A stretch of 64,000 nt of DNA from Elainella sp. Prado103 (GTDB lineage: Bacteria > Cyanobacteriota > Cyanobacteriia > Elainellales > Elainellaceae). Shown piece by piece: positions 25,201 to 35,400 of the stretch (its first letter is position 1; each line of letters starts with the position of its first letter). The position numbers and the translations under genes are program-made. The stretch is taken from assembly GCA_025454395.1 (NCBI GenBank), contig JALOOM010000010.1, positions 1 through 64,000 on the forward strand, given 5' to 3'. The notes beneath the pieces were generated by a model, which did no database searches, was not told the DNA's origin, and saw only the letters and a program-made list of their open reading frames with translations.

Positions 25201-27718
25201 GCCGATCGCTGTCGATGTGGCGCAAGCAACCTTACTGAATCGCCTCCGCCGTTACTCCGAAATTGAAGCCCTTTACCAGCAACAAGTCATCGCTCGCCAA
25301 GCAGGGAGTTTGTTCCCCGATCTGTCCAGTTTAACCGGCGGGTTTACCGGGCAGATCGATCTGGCTTACTCGAATGAACGTGGGGTAGATCTATCGTTTG
25401 ATCTGGGTGGGCAGGACTGGGTCTGGGGCGATTGTGCTGGGATTTCCACGGTCACCACCGTTACCCGTGCAGATTTAACCAACCCGGAATCTGACCAAAC
25501 GGCATGGGTGAACCCGGATCAGCCACCGCTGGATCGATCGCTCACCGAGTCTAACCTGACAGATTTTGAGACTGAGTTTGAACCCGATTCCAGCCGGATC
25601 AGAGTTACCCCTGCGGCGACCTCATTCCAGCCAGACTGTCAGCAGTACCAGATTGATCAGGTGATTGCCAAGGGTGGCTTTGAAAATGGGGTGGCGACCC
25701 TGTTGCCAGTAGAACTGCGATCGGCCGATTCGTTGCTCACCTTTAGTGGTCAATTAGGCGGATCCCAACAGTCGGGCCAGTTGATCGCTGAGAATGTGCC
25801 TGTGGCGCTACTGCGGGATTTGTTTAATTCGCCGATCGACATCACTGGGCAATTGAATGCCACCGCCACCTTAGGAGGAAGTGTAGAGAACCCCCAATTT
25901 GAAGGTGAGCTGAATTTAGTGGCGGGACAGATCACCCGCGTTAGCGAAACAGGAGTCCAGGTCGAACCGATTCCGCCGGTGCGCAGTTTGTTTGGGTACA
26001 ACAATGCCCGCTTGGTGTTTGATACCCGCTTTGCCCCCTTGCCCGTCGATCCAGCCGATGTGGCGACTGTGGCGGCTGGGGAACCTGGCGAAATTAGGGC
26101 TGAGAGGGCTGAGGATAGGGCTGAGAATAGAGCTGAGACTGCCCCTGATAGCCGCCCCGCTGCGGCCAGCTCACCTCCTACGGCATCGGATGATAGTTTT
26201 CTTTTTACAGGCAGTATTCCCTATCAATTGCCCTTTGCCACAGTGCCGCCCGATGACTATCGCCTGAGCCTCGATTTCAACTTGGAAGATAGCCGCTTAG
26301 CGCTGATCAACCTGCTAACGGATCAAGTTTCGTGGGAAGGTGGGGAAGGTCGGGTCGTTCTGCAAGTTCGGGGCACGTTACCACCAGGTCGGCTCGATTT
26401 TGGCCGGCTTTCGGCCAGCGGAACCGCCGAGTTCACCAATGCTCAAATTGGAGCCAAGGCTCTGCCGGAAGATTTGACCAATGTGAACGGGGTCGTGCTG
26501 TTTGAACGCGATCGATTGCGAATTGGAGATGCGGTAACGGGGCAATTGGGCCAGGGCGAGGTACAGGTTAGCGGTGTGTTGCCCCTGCAATTTGCCCTGA
26601 GTGAATTTGATCCCGATGCTCAACTGCCCTTAACCGTTAGCCTGAATGATCTGGCGATCGATTTAGATCAGCTCTATGATGGCGCAGTGAATGGTATGGT
26701 GACGGTGACGGGTTCAGCCTTCGCTCCGGTGATTGGGGGTGATATTCTGCTGAGCAATGGGCGCATTTTGATTCCCAATCCAGAAGCCCCACCGGCAACC
26801 ACGGCCAGTGCGACTCCGCCGGGACAGAATGGGCAAATCAATGGAAATGGGCAAATCAATGGAAATGGGCAGAACAGTTTATTTCGCCTGCCGCAATATA
26901 ATGCGCTGCGAGTGCGGTTGGGCGATCGGCTGCGGGTAACCTACGATCCAGTTCTGAGCTTTTTGGTACGTGGCGATCTAGATGTCAGCGGTACACAGGT
27001 TGATCCGTTACTGGATGGTCGGGTTTACTTACGCAGCGGTCAGGTGAATTTGTTCACCACCCAATTCAATCTAGAACGGGGCTACAACAACACGGCTGAT
27101 TTTTCAGCGGAACGCGGTCTAGATCCATTGCTCGATGTGCAGTTAGTCACCTCCGTGCCAGAAGTGACGCGCATTCCCAGCCCTCCCCCCTCGGCCTTTC
27201 CCAATTCAGAAATTGTCGATACGGCAGCAGGAGGCGATTATGGAGCAATCCAAACCGTACGGGTGCAGGCTCGGGTGAATGGCCCAGCTAGCCAACTGTT
27301 TGAAGAACTAGAGTTGACCAGTAGCCCCCGTCGATCGGAAACTGAGATTCTGGCCTTGCTAGGTGGGATCGGCAATTTACAGGGGAGTGCTACAACCGCC
27401 CTGGCCAGTATCGCTGGCTCACCCCTGCTCACAGGCATTCAAAACCTGGTGAATGATACCTTCGGGATTTCCGACTTCCGGCTGTTTCCGACCACCATCA
27501 TTTCCGATGATGCACGCACGACGAGTTTGGCCCTGGCGACCGAGCTCGGGTTTGATATCACCCGCGATCTCTCTGTCTCAGTCTTGCAATTGCTCACCGT
27601 CAGCGAACCGACCCTATTTAACCTGCGCTATCGCCTCACCGATCAACTGTTATTGCGCGGCTCCACCAATTTGAGTGGCGAAAGTCGGGCGGTTCTGGAG
27701 TTCGAAACTCGATTCTAA
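22271..27718 (+). CDS. tamB: TamB/DUF490-like translocation and assembly protein
   Basis: 1815 residues. A single N-terminal membrane anchor (~22-44) is followed by a very long repetitive beta-rich body and a C-terminal DUF490/TamB domain (last ~350 residues) containing GRVYLRSGQVNLF, SSPRRSETEILALLGG and a final aromatic strand ending in Phe. In Proteobacteria TamB is an inner-membrane-anchored, periplasm-spanning groove working with an Omp85 protein, and relatives move phospholipid to the outer membrane. Cyanobacterial and plastid (Tic236) homologues connect inner envelope to Omp85/Toc75. Low-complexity inserts (~1285 and ~1525) have repeats. AGGA lies 5 nt before the ATG. Confidence 0.88.
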   Translation: MTRSPNSPPDPEPRSQPRRWWLRALLLSGGVTLIGLIAVSWWAWRFIQQQLAPLVAENLSKTFDRPVEVGELEQIWLNQLTFGESSIPATPTDRDRATVESVQVQFNLLEILWDRTLSLNVTLVRPEVYLEQDRDGVWIATQIQEGDGTEPPITIALDTLRIQDGNLQLAPYGDIEVSQPVELDAASPNPELEQLEAQSEAQSEAEDAPETLPRELAADALVELADLNGKVTFRDDNQRIDYDVSGRPTSGGRLRVQGETQLADPETVLRVTSRDLLASDLSLLAPLPLQLQQGRISSDLEVQFPPNNQPLQFDGTVQLKNLLARLDGAPKPFEAVSGQLNFQGQRIGFQNFRGQYGAIPAQVSGSLDTQQGYNLQVKVPQASVTDILETVDLAASDLPIALAGVFQAEVKVTGAIDQPVINGTVQNLEPVEVDRLQFSRTRAVFGVTPQAVTIREFEALPSQGGRLTATGRVDLGERPGVVVDVQATNLPGDGIAQRYGAPSNNFTIGAVNASAQVIGPLNNVQTIVQWQAPQATYPGRGRVVLSGSELRFEDTALLVANGIVRGSGQIRNGQWQALLDASGIELSQFSTDLRGQFSGDLRLAGRLDNLDPAAIQADARLRFSEGVALITDPLEASVRWLGDRLQIVEASSRNFQADGLVFARLTGAGAPMISNVDVNVALQNYRLDNLPVAIPPQLQLAGTTDFAGRVSGSLEAITVAGQLGLNELVVNNFAFEPRVSGDLRFALNQGLAVDLRGERDRIAVVLDERNRPRSFEIRQGETVATGQGDGDRLRGSLQNFPLAALNLAPVEGYGQVVGQLNGNFDANITDLNNPAVVGTVAVVDPGLGDFTPRFLRPADETIDQCSPTIVQAVQQVNEDFTGQPTETDGQCPRGLLIGQFSYINQVATLGENSWLLFGNSRYALNGVFNPAAETPFQGIVRAEMGRIEDILALLRWFEIADLGRLSPPNYDPASAVQPIAVDVAQATLLNRLRRYSEIEALYQQQVIARQAGSLFPDLSSLTGGFTGQIDLAYSNERGVDLSFDLGGQDWVWGDCAGISTVTTVTRADLTNPESDQTAWVNPDQPPLDRSLTESNLTDFETEFEPDSSRIRVTPAATSFQPDCQQYQIDQVIAKGGFENGVATLLPVELRSADSLLTFSGQLGGSQQSGQLIAENVPVALLRDLFNSPIDITGQLNATATLGGSVENPQFEGELNLVAGQITRVSETGVQVEPIPPVRSLFGYNNARLVFDTRFAPLPVDPADVATVAAGEPGEIRAERAEDRAENRAETAPDSRPAAASSPPTASDDSFLFTGSIPYQLPFATVPPDDYRLSLDFNLEDSRLALINLLTDQVSWEGGEGRVVLQVRGTLPPGRLDFGRLSASGTAEFTNAQIGAKALPEDLTNVNGVVLFERDRLRIGDAVTGQLGQGEVQVSGVLPLQFALSEFDPDAQLPLTVSLNDLAIDLDQLYDGAVNGMVTVTGSAFAPVIGGDILLSNGRILIPNPEAPPATTASATPPGQNGQINGNGQINGNGQNSLFRLPQYNALRVRLGDRLRVTYDPVLSFLVRGDLDVSGTQVDPLLDGRVYLRSGQVNLFTTQFNLERGYNNTADFSAERGLDPLLDVQLVTSVPEVTRIPSPPPSAFPNSEIVDTAAGGDYGAIQTVRVQARVNGPASQLFEELELTSSPRRSETEILALLGGIGNLQGSATTALASIAGSPLLTGIQNLVNDTFGISDFRLFPTTIISDDARTTSLALATELGFDITRDLSVSVLQLLTVSEPTLFNLRYRLTDQLLLRGSTNLSGESRAVLEFETRF

Positions 27719-27721
27719 ATC

Positions 27722-29449
27722 ATGATGAAATCGCGATCCCGCTATTGGCTGTTGCTTCCCTATTTACGTCCTCACTGGCGGTTGATCGCTTCAGCCCTGG
27801 TTTATACTCTCATTTTTACGGCTTGCTGGCCCTTGATGGCCCGGTTAGCCGGCGGGCTACTGGCACTTTTAGTCCAGGGCAATTTACCGGCGCTGATCCA
27901 GCGATCAGCCGTGCTAGCTGGGGTATTTTTAGTCCATAAAGCCGCTCAATATGGCCAAGATTCCCAAATGGCCAAAGCGGCCTTGGGGATCGCCTTTGAT
28001 CTGCGCAATCGGGTCTATGCCCACTTGCAAAGCCTCAGCCTCAAGTATTTTGAAACCGCACAAACCGGCGATCTCAGCTACCGGCTGACGGAGGAGATCG
28101 ATCGGATTGGCGAAGTGATCAACAAGCTGTTCCATGATGCTACTCCCTGCATTTTGCAGTTGATTGTGGTGTTTGGCTACATGGTTTACCTGAATTGGCA
28201 ATTGACCCTGGCCAGTTTAGTCGTGGCTCCCTTAATGGGGGTTTTAATTAGCTGGTTTGGCGATCGGATGATGATCTATTCGCGCCGTAGCCAGAATTTG
28301 ATTTCGGATCTATCTGCCTTGCTAACGGAAGTATTCAGCGGCATTCGCCTAGTACGAGCCTTTGCGGCTGAAGCCTATGAGGTCGATCGGTTTCGGCAAG
28401 CTGCGGAGCAAAACCGGCAAGCTAAATATGCGACGGCTTGGCTCAAAGCGGTGCAGTTTCCGGTGGTGGGCTTTCTCCAGCTCTTGAGCGTGTTGCTGTT
28501 GCTGTTGTTGGGGGGGTGGCAAATTTCGATGGGCAATCTGACGGGCGAACAGTTCGGTAGCTATGTGATTGCGGCATTGATGCTGATCGATCCGATCGCC
28601 CATCTTACGGATAACTTTAATGAGTTCAAACAAGGCCAAGCTTCCGTCGATCGGGTGATGGAACTGCTGGAAATTCAGCCAGAGGTGGTAGAGGCTGCTG
28701 ATGCGATCGAGCTGCCCCCCATAACCGGCAAGGTGGAATATGCCCACATCAGTTTTGCCTATGAAGCCGGACAGCCGGTATTAAAAGATCTGAGCCTCTT
28801 GGCCCATCCGGGCGAAGCGATCGCCTTAGTGGGAGCCTCCGGCGCAGGCAAGACCACGCTGGTGAATCTGCTGCCCCGGTTTTATGACCCCCAGCAAGGG
28901 CAGATTTTGCTGGATGGGATTGATGTTCGACAGGTGAGTTTGCGTAGCTTGCGGCGGCAAATTGGCATTGTGCCCCAAGAGACGGTGCTGTTCTCCGGCA
29001 CGATCGCCCAAAACATTGCCTTTGGTCAACCCCAGTTTGATTTAGCCGCCGTGGAGGCAGCCGCTCAAATTGCCAATGCCGATCCGTTTATTCGACAGTT
29101 CTCACAGGGCTACCACACCTGGGTAGGAGAGCGAGGAGCCAATCTCTCAGGCGGACAGCGGCAACGCATTGCGATCGCTCGAGCGGTGCTGCTCAATCCT
29201 CGCATTTTGATCTTAGACGAAGCCACCTCTGCCCTGGATTCTGAATCCGAAGCTTTGGTGCAGCAAGCATTAGAACGCCTGATGCAAAACCGCACTGTCT
29301 TTATCATTGCGCACCGCCTCGCCACAGTTCGCCGGGCCGATCGCATTCTGGTGCTGGAGCAGGGACAAGTGGTGGAATCCGGCACCCACGCAGAATTGTT
29401 AGCACGCGGCGATCGGTATGCCCGGTTTTATGCGCAACAGTTTGATTAA
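27722..29449 (+). CDS. MsbA/HlyB-type ABC exporter (fused membrane and ATPase domains)
   Basis: 575 residues. Six transmembrane segments (~1-315) are followed by an ATPase domain with Walker A GASGAGKTT (~371-379), Q-loop IVPQE, signature LSGGQRQR (~474-481), Walker B ILILDEAT (~495-502) and a switch His in IIAHRLAT. The arrangement is that of homodimeric lipid/peptide exporters such as MsbA. It starts 3 bp after the TamB-like stop (ATG ATG), so the two are probably translationally coupled. With TamB and Tic22 nearby, a role in moving lipid or lipopolysaccharide precursors for the outer membrane is reasonable, but the substrate is not shown by sequence. Confidence 0.9.
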   Translation: MMKSRSRYWLLLPYLRPHWRLIASALVYTLIFTACWPLMARLAGGLLALLVQGNLPALIQRSAVLAGVFLVHKAAQYGQDSQMAKAALGIAFDLRNRVYAHLQSLSLKYFETAQTGDLSYRLTEEIDRIGEVINKLFHDATPCILQLIVVFGYMVYLNWQLTLASLVVAPLMGVLISWFGDRMMIYSRRSQNLISDLSALLTEVFSGIRLVRAFAAEAYEVDRFRQAAEQNRQAKYATAWLKAVQFPVVGFLQLLSVLLLLLLGGWQISMGNLTGEQFGSYVIAALMLIDPIAHLTDNFNEFKQGQASVDRVMELLEIQPEVVEAADAIELPPITGKVEYAHISFAYEAGQPVLKDLSLLAHPGEAIALVGASGAGKTTLVNLLPRFYDPQQGQILLDGIDVRQVSLRSLRRQIGIVPQETVLFSGTIAQNIAFGQPQFDLAAVEAAAQIANADPFIRQFSQGYHTWVGERGANLSGGQRQRIAIARAVLLNPRILILDEATSALDSESEALVQQALERLMQNRTVFIIAHRLATVRRADRILVLEQGQVVESGTHAELLARGDRYARFYAQQFD

Positions 29450-29479
29450 GCGATCGGTGCCGCAATAGATGCCGCGCTC

Positions 29480-30262
29480 TTAGGGTGTGTTGCCCGCCGG
29501 AGCCGGTTGACCACCCTGCGTATTTTGGAGCGATCGAATATAATCGCGACTGGCTTGGGAAGGAACCAAGACAATGCGGGTTAGCTCTTGATTGTCGCTA
29601 TTCTGCAAGGTTTGAATCACCCCTTCCAAATTCACTACCTGCACTTGCACGGTGCTGGCCAAATCGGGTTGAACTTGCTGGAGGCGATCGAGTAACCCCT
29701 GTAATTCAGCCCGATCGAAAAACATCGGAATCACCTGTTGTTCGCCTTGATTAATCGTCAAATAGCCCCCTTCTTCGCCGCCCGATCGGGCAATAAATAA
29801 AGGCACGCCTTGAAATTCTGAATTTTGGCCACTTTGTTGTAAGACCGTTCTGGCTGCTTCCACCTGACGCTGTTCGGGAATAAAGGCAAAGCGCAACTGT
29901 TCTTCGGCATTTTGTTGCTGCTGTTGCATTTCCAGCTCATAAATCTTAGCCAAGGGCACCGGCACAACCTGGATGCCTTCAGCCGTTTGGGGATCGCGTG
30001 ATCTTAAGCCATTCAGAAATGCCTCTGCATCGGTGCGGCTAATGAATACACTGGCAATCGGATCGCGATCCTCGCCCTCCGTCGGAACCGCCAAGAGGGG
30101 TGAGCCTTCATTATTAGTTAGCGTGAACACGGGTACCGATCGCAGCCGTTCCATCACTTGCTCTTGGGGGAGGGCCAAAACCTGAACACCACTCGCCAAC
30201 GTGCTCAGGAGCACACCTCCAGCCACACTGAGATTGAGGGCCCACCGAATAACTGATTTCAT
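29480..30262 (-). CDS. tic22: Tic22 family periplasmic protein
   Basis: 260 residues with a cleavable-looking signal peptide (~1-30). The mature protein has two pseudo-repeated Tic22 halves with the patterns VPVFTLTN...SPLLAVP...VFISRTDAEAFL and VPLFIARS...IPMFFDRAELQGLL. In plant plastids Tic22 helps protein import across the intermembrane space. The cyanobacterial homologue is a periplasmic chaperone for outer-membrane biogenesis that works with Omp85. It converges with the ABC exporter gene 30 bp away. AGGAG lies 4 nt before the ATG. The Pro/Gly C-terminus is variable. Confidence 0.9.
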   Translation of the reverse strand: MKSVIRWALNLSVAGGVLLSTLASGVQVLALPQEQVMERLRSVPVFTLTNNEGSPLLAVPTEGEDRDPIASVFISRTDAEAFLNGLRSRDPQTAEGIQVVPVPLAKIYELEMQQQQQNAEEQLRFAFIPEQRQVEAARTVLQQSGQNSEFQGVPLFIARSGGEEGGYLTINQGEQQVIPMFFDRAELQGLLDRLQQVQPDLASTVQVQVVNLEGVIQTLQNSDNQELTRIVLVPSQASRDYIRSLQNTQGGQPAPAGNTP

Positions 30263-31082
30263 AATGCTCCTGGTCGATGAAACAATTGAAGGATTGATTG
30301 GAACGATTGATCTGCAACGATTGCAAAGTGAGATTGGACTAAAACGAAATGGGTTGGGAGAGGCTAGATTGAGTCAAAGATGTGGGATCTTAAAGTCCAA
30401 CCAGTTTGCGATTTGGAGAATGGCTCGGCCAATCTGGGATGAACTCGGATAGCGTTGGTTGATAGAGCGTTGGTTGATAGAGCGTTGGTTGATAGAGCGT
30501 TGGTTGACAGAGCGTTGGTTGACAGAGCGTTGGTTGACAGAGCGTTGGTATCAGACCAAGTTCTTCTAAACACATCTGGGGCTCGATCGCTGGGGCTCGA
30601 TCGCTGGGGCTCGATCGATCCGGCCCGATGTCGAGGCAATTTCAGGGGTTAGGGTAAAGCGGTTAGAGTAAAGCGGGTAAGGTAAAGGGGGTAAGGCAAA
30701 GGCTGCCTTGTTAAAATAGCCAGCAGAAGAAACCAGTAGAAGCCAACGAACGCATTCATCACATTTCCTGGAATTTAGGAGACTCTCGATCCGGTTGCTG
30801 AGTTCCCTGCACTGTATAAACAAACTGTACACAAGCAAACCGTACATAAACAAACTGTACATAAACCCATTGAGACAAAATAAACCCACTGGATCCACTG
30901 CATCCAGAAACTGGACGTGCAGTAATGATTTGTATAAATTCCAACTTGTATCAGTGAAATGGAGTCAAGGCTGAAGGTCGTGTTCTCACCTCTAGGTGGG
31001 TAACCTGGCTGCCATAATTTCTCCGTAACTCCTAATACTGAACAATCCAGGATAGTGGCATGATGCAGGGATAGTTCCATTT
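30263..31082. other. 820-bp repeat-rich intergenic region
   Basis: No convincing gene. Blocks of unrelated tandem repeats lie here: the 15-bp array at 30451-30550, cggggctcgat-type 14-bp repeats at 30576-30617, degenerate ggtaaagcg units at about 30648-30690, and ~16-bp aaactgtacataaac units at about 30825-30880. Open frames across the arrays are by-products of the repeat. Confidence 0.7.
30451..30550. repeat. 15-bp tandem repeat, six full copies
   Basis: agcgttggttgaYag is repeated at 30451, 30466, 30481, 30496, 30511 and 30526 with a partial seventh copy. The first three copies have T and the next three have C at one position, showing block-wise expansion. There is no spacer sequence, so this is not a CRISPR array. 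Confidence 0.92.
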
Positions 31083-32468
31083 ATGAGCATTGATTCGCCA
31101 TTTTTGCACCGAGTGCGCCGAGTCTTGCGGATTCAGTCGATCGCCCCTTTATTGGTATGGGGCTTGACCGGATGCACCACCGCTCCTTTGTCACTGAATT
31201 TGCCTGATCAATTTCCGCCTCAAGGGTTCCCACCACCGGGATTTCCACCGGAAGGATTTCCTGTTTTGGCCGAATCGCCGCCCGAAGTGACTGAGAACCT
31301 GCCCCCTGAACAACTGAGGTTAGGGCTATTACTCTCCCTTTCTGGTGGGCTGGCCAAGCAAGGGGAGTTCATGCAAGACAGTGCTCGCCTGCTGGTCGAA
31401 ACATCCAACCGCTGCAAGGGCGTAGTGGGTCAGGCGGTACAACTATTTTCAGTGGATGATCAAGCGAGTGCGGTCGGTGGGCAAGCAGGCATGACTCAAT
31501 TGATCGAAGAAGCGCGAGTAGGAGCTGTGATCGGGGCGATCGGCAGTGAAGTCTCTAATGCTGCCGTCAATTTGGCAGTTAAAAACCAGGTGGTGCAAAT
31601 TTCTCCCGCCAGTGCTAACTCGGTTTTAACCACGCGCTCCCGCAACGGCGAACTGCAAGGGTTTTGGTACCGCACCATGCCCCCAGATACTGCTCAGGGG
31701 GAAGCTTTAGCCAAAGTCGCTCAACAGCGTGGATTCAAGACCGTGTCGATTCTGGCGATCAACAATGACTATGGCAACAGCATTGCACAAGCCTTTGAAA
31801 CCAGTTTCAAGCAATTGGGCGGAACGAGTACTTATGTTGATCGCTATAGCCCCGATGCCGTTGCTTATGATGTGAACTGGATACCAGCCTTTAGTGCTAA
31901 CCCTGATGCAGTGCTAATTGTCGCTGAACCCAGGGTGGGGAGTGAGATTTTAACGGCAGCAGCGGCTCTCGGCTATTGGGGCGGCAACACTAAAGTCCTG
32001 TTGACTTCCAGCATGAAAACAGAGACTTTAGCCGAACAGGTGGGGCGATCGATCGATGGACGCTACTTGGCCTCCGGTGTGATCGGGGTGGCACCCAAAA
32101 TGGATAGCCCCGCACTGAGCCAATTCCGTGAACTCTACCGGAAACAGTATGGGCGAGACCCCAGCCTCTACGATGCCAATACCTGGGATGCCGCAGCAGT
32201 TATTGTACTTGCCGCAGAAGCCGCCCAAGACACGACTGGATCGGCCATCAAAACCAAAATTCCGCAAATTGCCAATCCTCCCGGCATCGAAGTGAGCGAT
32301 CTGTGTCAGGGGTTAGCTCTAGTGCGTGAAGGCAAGGAAATTAACTATCAGGGTGCCAGTGGTGCGACCGATTTCAATGCTGCAGGAGATGTAATTGGTA
32401 CCTACGATGTCTGGACGATCGACTATATGGGCAAAATTAAAGTAGAGTCTCACATCGAATCCGACTAA
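31083..32468 (+). CDS. ABC transporter substrate-binding lipoprotein (branched-chain amino acid type)
   Basis: 461 residues. The lipobox LTGC places the lipidated Cys at ~31. A short linker with the repeated FPP(Q/P/E)GF motif leads to a type I periplasmic-binding fold (LivK / Peripla_BP_6): RLGLLLSLSGGLAKQG near its start and the ligand-binding hinge around VGAVIGAIGSEVS. Such proteins deliver amino acids, amides or urea to an ABC permease, or act as sensors. No permease or ATPase genes are beside it. Its stop lies one base from the end of the PKS gene on the opposite strand. Whether it serves the PKS locus is unknown. Confidence 0.82.
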   Translation: MSIDSPFLHRVRRVLRIQSIAPLLVWGLTGCTTAPLSLNLPDQFPPQGFPPPGFPPEGFPVLAESPPEVTENLPPEQLRLGLLLSLSGGLAKQGEFMQDSARLLVETSNRCKGVVGQAVQLFSVDDQASAVGGQAGMTQLIEEARVGAVIGAIGSEVSNAAVNLAVKNQVVQISPASANSVLTTRSRNGELQGFWYRTMPPDTAQGEALAKVAQQRGFKTVSILAINNDYGNSIAQAFETSFKQLGGTSTYVDRYSPDAVAYDVNWIPAFSANPDAVLIVAEPRVGSEILTAAAALGYWGGNTKVLLTSSMKTETLAEQVGRSIDGRYLASGVIGVAPKMDSPALSQFRELYRKQYGRDPSLYDANTWDAAAVIVLAAEAAQDTTGSAIKTKIPQIANPPGIEVSDLCQGLALVREGKEINYQGASGATDFNAAGDVIGTYDVWTIDYMGKIKVESHIESD

Positions 32469-32469
32469 T

Positions 32470-35400
32470 TCACTCGCCTTCCTCATCTGCCTGCTGCTCT
32501 AAGGTTTCCAGCGTTGCCAATAACATCGCTTCTGCTTCTGCTTCACTCAACTGATCGATTGCGGTCAAATCAGCAGGATAATTTGCAGATAAATCAGCAG
32601 AAGATAAATCAGAAGCAGACTGGGAAGATAAACTGGTAGAAGGCTGGGAAGATTGCTCGATCAGATACTGGCAGAGTCGATCGAGCGTTGGATAGTCAAA
32701 GAGCAGGGTCGCCGGGAGACGGTAACCGAGCTGCGTCTGTAAAGTGTTGCGAAATTCAACAACCGTGAGCGAATCCATCCCCAATTCCGCTAAACCCTGC
32801 TGAGGATCAATCATGGTCGTGGAAATGCCAAGAATTCTGGAGACTTGCTGAGTGAGATAGGGTAAAAGTTGCGATCGATCAGCCTGGTTCACGCGATCTG
32901 GTTGCCATAATTCTTGAGGATGGTCACCCGCGAAAGAATCCAGAGATTGGGTAATCTCAGCAAAGAACTCTGAAGCCGGAGGTCGCCAAGTTGAATCGAT
33001 CGGTAGAACTCCAATTTGAGTTAGCGGTGAAGCCGTGAGGGAGCGCTGTAATAGAGAATTCAAACAAGCAAGCGCTTCTGATGTGGGTATTGCACGGAGA
33101 TGGCTTGAAGCAGGTAAACGAGGATTCTGTGGTAATTGCTCCAATCGGGCTGATCGCTTGGCCATGCCTGTATTCTGCCAAGCTGCCCAGTTAATACTGA
33201 GCCCTGTTAGCCCGATCGAGCGACGATAGTGCGCCAAGCCATCCAGAAATGCATTGGCAGCCGCGTAATTTGATTGTCCTGCAGAACCGATCAGCGATGC
33301 GGCAGAAGAAAACAGAACAAAGTGGTCGAGATGTTGATCGAGGGCAAATTTTTGAGTTAAACGGTGCAAGTTCCAGGCTCCCTGAACCTTGGCTGCCATT
33401 ACGGTCTGGAAACGCTGCCAAGTTTGATGAAGCAACACCCCATCGTCTAGCTGTCCGGCTGCATGAAAAATGCCACGTACAGGTCGATCAGTAGGAATAA
33501 TCTGGAGCATTTGATCAAAGTCTGCCACATCTACCGCTTGGCATGTAATTTTATATTCAACCTGACCTTCTTTAAGTCGGTCACCCATTTGTCTCTGAAG
33601 TAACTCCAGGAGCGGCTGAACAGATGACCGATCCTGACGGCCGATTAGCAGCAGATCGGTAGCTCCTTGATCAATTAACCAACGTACCAGTTGAAGTCCA
33701 ATTCCACCCGTACCGCCCGTAATGATGTAGCAACCTTCAGCACGAATGGGAGCGGGAGGCTCGATCGCAATCACAATCTTGCCCCTGTGTTTGGCTTGCT
33801 GCATTGTTCGGAAGGCATCCACCACCTGAGTGGGCATGAATACCTGATAGGGGAGGGGTTGCATTGAACTGACCAGATCCGCCCTCACTTGCTGCAACAG
33901 GGCTTGAATTTGCGTCGGTTGGGTTTGGGTCAATGTCATTAAATCGATCGGATGATAGCTCACATCCGGTCGAAGGGTGGCGACCTGGGCTGCTGACCAG
34001 ATGCCGATTTTGCCAATTTCCAAGAAACGGCCGCCCGATCGCAGCACCGCTAAACTCTGAGGAATAAAGTCTCCAGTGAGGCAGTTGAGCACCACATCTA
34101 CTCCACCGATCGCCTGAATTGCTGCTGCAAAATCGGTGGTTCGAGAATTATAAATCTGTGTAATGCCTTGAGATTTGAGCCAATCCCATTTCCCAGGGGA
34201 GGCCGTGGCCAAAATCTCAGCTCCGATCTGTTGGGCGATCTGGATTGCCGCCTGACCCACTCCCCCAGCCGCCGCATGGATTAGCACCCGCTCCCCCGGT
34301 TGTAACTGCCCTAAGTAACGCAATGCATAGGTGGCTGTCAGAAAAGCCGTGGGTAAGGTGGCAGCTTCCAGACCCGTCAGGTGGGGGGGGTGAGGCACAA
34401 CCAGCGCGGCATCGACCGTGACAAACTGGCTGAAACTACCGATTGCAATGGCCATGACTCGATCGCCCAGCTTGAACTGACAAACTGCGGTACCGAGCGC
34501 CACAATTTCTCCAGCGCATTCCAATCCCAATGGGTGAGTTATACCCGGAACTTGTCCCAATGCATTCAATAGATCGCGAAAGTTTAGTCCGCTGGCTTGT
34601 ACTCGGATCTCGACCTCATGAGCCGCAGGAGCACGACGAGAAGTTGGCTGCCAGGTCAAGGTGTTCAGATCACCCGGATGCAAACAGGTCAGCTCCAGAG
34701 AAGAGCAGGTAGGATCAGGCGAGTCGGATGGAGCGAATAGATTAGCATGAGTCTGAAAAGCGAAATGAGGAACCAGACGAGGCAGATAAATTTGCCGATC
34801 TCGCAGTCCGATCGCTTCAGGGGGATTGGTAGATTGCAGGTACTCCCAAATCAACTCCACGGATGCAGTCCATTGATCAGGGTGGGCAGGATTCCATAAA
34901 ATATCGGGATCGAAATCAAGACAATAGAGTGATAGTTCCGGATGTTCTAAGCGAACGGTTTTGATCAAGCCCCAAAGACTAGACTGGAACGGATCACAAA
35001 GATCTCGATTTTCCGAATCACTCGCACCTGGAGCATCGATCGTCTGGGCCCCAGCCGTGATCAACCAACAGCGAGGCGGTTTAGGAAAAATCACAGTTGC
35101 CAGCGCCTGTACAAGATGAAGTAAACCTTGCAATGGTTCGGTCACAACTTGAGTCTGCTCTGTCCATTGGGCTTCCAGCCCCCAACCATAAAGAATGCCC
35201 CCCAGGTTGCCTTGCTGTCCTAGCTCGATCAGTAATCGCGTGAATTCTGTTGGATCGGCTGGATCGATCCAGTGCATATGATCTGAAGCAGGATAGAGAG
35301 AATGATTCTCTGAATCTGATTTTGGATAGATCAGGTGATAAATTTGTTGAGCTACTATAATTCGATCGATAATCGCTGGTGTCAAACGGGATGAATCAGC

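Noticed and set aside
30451-30550. Possible CRISPR array
   Set aside because: The 15-bp units are contiguous with no unique spacers, and no cas gene is in the window. The same holds for 21949-22020 and 1047-1120.
30364-30652. Overlapping frames on both strands with repeated STNAL, CQPTL or RALVD units
   Set aside because: They are translations of the 15-bp tandem array, open only because the repeat lacks stops in those frames.
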